Part shown: one piece after another, positions 63,986-64,000 of the stretch | Position numbering within the stretch: the first letter of the stretch is position 1 | Layout of the letters: the number at the start of each line of letters is the position of its first letter | NCBI GenBank assembly: GCA_012064415.1 | Contig: SSNU01000034.1 | Location: 235,713 to 299,712, forward strand | DNA from: Gyrodactylus bullatarudis | Taxonomy: Eukaryota > Platyhelminthes > Monogenea > Gyrodactylidea > Gyrodactylidae | Length of the DNA: 64,000 bases | Direction of reading: 5' to 3' | The notes under the pieces: generated by a model | Seen by the model: only the letters and a program-made list of their open reading frames with translations | Databases searched by the model: none | Told to the model about the DNA's origin: nothing | Position numbers and translations under genes: made by a program

Positions 63986-64000
63986 TTCTAAATCTCCTAA

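Overview
The window is AT-rich nuclear DNA from an animal. Its genes are split by GT-AG introns (one is GC-AG). The protein set is metazoan: a PXA-RGS-PX sorting nexin, a type II activin/TGF-beta receptor, a KANSL3 homologue, a P2-type fatty-acid-binding protein and a probable nuclear-receptor ligand-binding domain. Introns range from 24-28 nt to over 5 kb, with the smallest near gene starts. Known lineages with such tiny introns include flatworms and dicyemids, so a small-intron invertebrate is likely. The lineage is inference, not proof.

Layout. 95-7085 (minus): SNX13/SNX25-like gene running off the left edge, its introns full of repeats. 8119-10433 (plus): divergent gene with a tentative nuclear-receptor ligand-binding domain. 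10.4-22.4 kb: mostly gene-free, holding a nested transposon (a TTAA-flanked MITE interrupted by a piggyBac element and by a second insertion). 22551-24984 (plus): HSP90B1/GRP94 with a signal peptide and a separate tiny last exon coding the KDEL ER-retention signal. 25931-48224 (plus): a 17-exon gene for a very large acidic protein of DGDGIPD-type (thrombospondin type 3-like) calcium-binding repeats, bounded by Glu/Asp-rich tracts. All its exon phases join without a break over 4338 coding nt. 48730-53138 (minus): a tight run of FABP, CCDC12, ACVR2-like receptor and GRPEL (mitochondrial GrpE). 53214-56028 (plus): KANSL3, head-to-head with GRPEL across 75 bp. 57493-63008 (plus): UGP2. 63.3 kb to the end: 3' part of a Penelope-like element.

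The observation most worth following is the HSP90B1/repeat-gene junction. The repeat gene has no obvious start codon in its first confident exon. That exon opens in phase 0, exactly compatible with the phase-0 donor just before the KDEL exon of GRP94. Three readings are open: an alternatively spliced GRP94 with a giant Ca-binding tail in place of KDEL, a separate gene with its own first exon (candidate 25114-25272), or a trans-spliced mRNA. RNA junction reads would decide.

Mobile DNA is abundant: Penelope-like fragments (three places plus one GIY-YIG ORF between 285-bp inverted repeats), a TTAA-flanked MITE family in at least six places, a fold-back repeat family and smaller MITE-like elements, mostly in introns. 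No tRNA, rRNA or CRISPR was recognised.
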